From Desulfobulbaceae bacterium (GTDB lineage: Bacteria; Desulfobacterota; Desulfobulbia; Desulfobulbales; Desulfobulbaceae): a stretch of 8,656 nucleotides of DNA. Numbering within the stretch: position 1 is the first letter of the stretch; the number at the start of each line of letters is the position of its first letter. Of the stretch, positions 7,757 to 8,656 are shown piece after piece. Under the pieces are notes generated by a model. That model did no database searches and was not told the DNA's origin. It saw only the letters and a program-made list of their open reading frames with translations. Both the position numbers and the translations under genes were made by a program. The stretch is taken from contig JALSNT010000500.1 in the NCBI GenBank assembly GCA_026986885.1, positions 1-8,656 of the forward strand. The letters run 5' to 3'.

Positions 7757-7824
7757 ATTACAACCCGAACAACGTCTCAAGTGCTCGCAGAAGATTGGAC
7801 GTCCTGGAGGAGGTAAACGGAATA

Positions 7825-8067
7825 ATGATTGCGAGTAGGGTATATATAAACCACGGCCCACGCTCCTCACCTTTTCTGAATTGGGCAAATTCTTCTTTGA
7901 GTTCACTGAGTAATGAATGTAGTATAAGCATGCGAGGTTCTTGTTATGATTTGTTTTTTCGTAACTACAATATACCACAAATTGGCCTCGCTTTCACTAC
8001 TAGCTCACTGTTTTTATATATAAAAATGCATTTTCTGATAAAAAATTTGTCTAAATATATTAAATGA
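7825..8067 (+). CDS. Small hypothetical ORF with strong Shine-Dalgarno
   Basis: 80 aa from ATG at 7825 to TGA at 8065-8067. The reason to list it is AGGAGGT at 7808-7814, the strongest ribosome-binding-like sequence in the window, ten bases before the ATG. The product is Ser- and Asn-rich in its first half (NSSLSSLSN, 22-30), has two cysteines (32, 40), and carries a hydrophobic stretch at about 50-72 ending in a basic tail KNLSKYIK. This could be a single membrane helix. I recognise no family. The frame stays open upstream as far as 7705, so the start rests only on the Shine-Dalgarno site. Codon use looks like untranslated AT-rich DNA, so it may well be spurious. Confidence 0.25.
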   Translation: MIASRVYINHGPRSSPFLNWANSSLSSLSNECSISMRGSCYDLFFRNYNIPQIGLAFTTSSLFLYIKMHFLIKNLSKYIK

Positions 8068-8193
8068 TTTCAAGTAATTGCAAATGGCAAATTTTTCACT
8101 ATCTTATAGGAAATATGAGAAATCTGCCGCAGCCTCCTTTGGCCCATTAAAAATTAATCCCAGATTGACTAACGAAAAAAACGGGAAACTTCA

Positions 8194-8213
8194 GATTAGA
8201 TAAAATCTTAATC
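8194..8213 (+). repeat. Hairpin upstream of the terminator
   Basis: GATTAGAT (8194-8201) pairs with ATC (8205-8207) and TAATC (8209-8213) around an AAA loop, with one bulged T at 8208, giving eight pairs. It lies 17 bases before the terminator hairpin, so the two could be parts of one short structured transcript. Confidence 0.35.
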
Positions 8214-8230
8214 AAACCGTAAAGCATTTT

Positions 8231-8260
8231 CCAAAGCTATCTCAATAGCCTGGTTTTTTT
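8231..8260 (+). terminator. Intrinsic terminator
   Basis: The stem has two blocks: CCA (8231-8233) with TGG (8251-8253), and GCTAT (8236-8240) with ATAGC (8245-8249), separated by a small internal loop (AA opposite C). The apical loop is CTCA. Seven T residues follow at once (8254-8260). This is a classical Rho-independent layout on the + strand. It sits 164 bases after the weak small ORF and 700 after the kinase, so the transcript it ends is unclear. Confidence 0.6.
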
Positions 8261-8292
8261 ATCGGATATATAGCAGTTATCGTGATTAATTA

Positions 8293-8320
8293 TTGTTTTA
8301 ATCCCATAGGGACTAATAAT
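8293..8320 (+). promoter_or_regulatory. Possible sigma-70-type promoter of the poly-Asp gene
   Basis: TTGTTT (8293-8298) and AATAAT (8315-8320) are separated by 16 bases and lie after the terminator and about 36 bases before the ATG at 8357. The -10 matches five of six consensus bases, the -35 only three. In AT-rich DNA such pairs arise by chance, so confidence is low. Confidence 0.25.
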
Positions 8321-8356
8321 GCTCACTATTTTTTTATATTATAAAATGCTCTGAAT

Positions 8357-8656
8357 ATGATGAAACAATATGGGTTATTTCTCATTTATTTACTGGTTAT
8401 ATTCATCGTGATTAACCGATCCTTCATATTCGTTTCCCAATATGATATTAAACTCAGTGGAACGACACTGGCTTACGCCGACGATGATGACGACGACGAT
8501 GACGACGACGATGATGATGACGATGATGATGATGATGATGATGATGACGATGATGGTGGTAGTGCCAAAAGCAGCAGACACGGAAAGGCTCGGCATAGAA
8601 AAGCCCGGCATAAAAATACGGATGCCGGTTCAGGGTACAATTATGAACCGGGGACT
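8357..8656 (+). CDS. Exported poly-aspartate protein, 3'-truncated by window edge
   Basis: One hundred codons are visible and the frame is open at the window end. It begins ATG-ATG (8357, 8360), with no clear Shine-Dalgarno site; a later GTG would remove the hydrophobic segment. Residues ~5-27 are strongly hydrophobic, and TLAYA (37-41) gives an A-x-A signal-peptidase site, so export is likely, though the distance from the hydrophobic core to the site is long and an uncleaved anchor is possible. Residues 42-66 are 25 consecutive aspartates, starting directly at the predicted mature N-terminus. After GGSAKSS comes a basic stretch RHGKARHRKARHK (74-86) holding a tandem KARH unit, then GSGYNYEPG. 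Acidic runs of this kind can bind Ca2+ or other divalent cations, and the His/Arg/Lys part could interact with it. I recognise no family and assign no function. Confidence 0.7.
   Translation, partial: MMKQYGLFLIYLLVIFIVINRSFIFVSQYDIKLSGTTLAYADDDDDDDDDDDDDDDDDDDDDDDDDGGSAKSSRHGKARHRKARHKNTDAGSGYNYEPGT
8480..8554 (+). repeat. GAT/GAC trinucleotide microsatellite coding Asp25
   Basis: Twenty-five in-frame GAY codons follow one another: a mixed GAC/GAT part of 14 codons, then eight identical GAT codons, then GAC-GAT-GAT. The pure GAT part is a candidate for slippage, which would alter the number of aspartates without breaking the frame. The opposite strand reads as long poly-Ile/Val open frames, which are artefacts. 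Confidence 0.9.

Larger units (their letters stand above)
7545..7824. other. Non-coding stretch after the kinase
   Basis: These 280 bases separate the kinase stop from the next candidate ORF. The first ~90 bases are AT-rich and hold a hairpin. From about 7650 the base composition rises to near half G+C, while the DNA beyond 7900 is much more AT-rich. The richer patch holds a 12-base palindrome and a 10-base inverted repeat pair. No reading frame across it looks like a recognisable protein. It could be a gene relic, a structured RNA or a small palindromic element. Confidence 0.4.
8068..8356. other. AT-rich intergenic stretch before the poly-Asp gene
   Basis: This AT-rich region of 289 bases has no plausible ORF. 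It contains one hairpin (8194-8213), one good intrinsic terminator (8231-8260) and a weak promoter candidate (8293-8320), each listed separately. The region thus appears to insulate the poly-Asp gene from upstream transcription. Confidence 0.5.

Noticed and set aside
7709..7978. Minus-strand open frame of 89 codons
   Set aside because: No ribosome-binding site or recognisable content was seen. It overlaps the palindromic patch and the small plus-strand ORF.
8279..8415. 11-base direct repeat ATCGTGATTAA at 8279-8289 and 8405-8415
   Set aside because: The second copy lies inside the coding region of the poly-Asp gene, and the flanks differ. Such a match is not rare in AT-rich DNA.
8390..8611. 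Minus-strand open frame rich in Ile and Val opposite the Asp run
   Set aside because: It is the reverse complement of the GAT/GAC repeat and has no independent support.
1..8656. CRISPR array, tRNA, rRNA, transposase, integrase or toxin-antitoxin pair
   Set aside because: I looked on both strands and found no regularly spaced direct repeats, no cloverleaf and no matching protein motifs.

Overview
The window looks like a chromosomal stretch from a Gram-negative bacterium. It has a moderate, somewhat AT-rich base composition, a lipoprotein of the outer-membrane CsgG type, and a large multi-PAS hybrid histidine kinase. Such gene content is common in sulfate- or sulfur-metabolising Desulfobacterota (former Deltaproteobacteria), but that placement is inference from style and not proven by any marker gene here. 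All supported genes lie on the + strand. I see no tRNA, rRNA, CRISPR array, transposase or integrase.

Left part (1-2780): two tandem paralogues. The first is cut by the window edge, so only its C-terminal 169 codons are visible. The second is complete (580 aa) and has an unusual architecture. It has an acidic N-terminus and a lysine-rich tract, then a three-helix membrane module resembling the PycTM/DUF5706 (Pycsar effector) family. The C-terminal half resembles DUF3616, a probable beta-propeller. The positive-inside rule puts the propeller in the periplasm. No nucleotide cyclase is in view, so a Pycsar-type defence role is only a hypothesis. The 527-base gap between the paralogues carries two inverted-repeat structures but no convincing gene.

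Middle (3118-7544): a CsgG-like lipoprotein ending in a peptidoglycan-binding domain, then, 89 bases on, a 1112-aa soluble hybrid sensor kinase (six PAS domains, HisKA, HATPase, REC). The kinase has every residue needed for phosphotransfer but no DNA-binding output, so its downstream partner must be elsewhere. The left and middle genes share an envelope theme: membrane sensor/effector, outer-membrane lipoprotein anchored to peptidoglycan, and cytoplasmic signalling. A functional link is inferred from proximity only.

Right part (7545-8656): about 800 bases with no confident gene. It contains a more GC-rich patch with palindromes, one weak small ORF with a strong Shine-Dalgarno sequence, an AT-rich stretch with a hairpin, and a good intrinsic terminator. 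At the right edge a gene starts and runs out of the window. It encodes a hydrophobic export signal ending in an A-Y-A site, a run of 25 aspartates encoded by a GAT/GAC microsatellite, and a basic His/Arg/Lys tail. The most interesting items are the PycTM-DUF3616 fusion with its tandem paralogue and the poly-aspartate protein.
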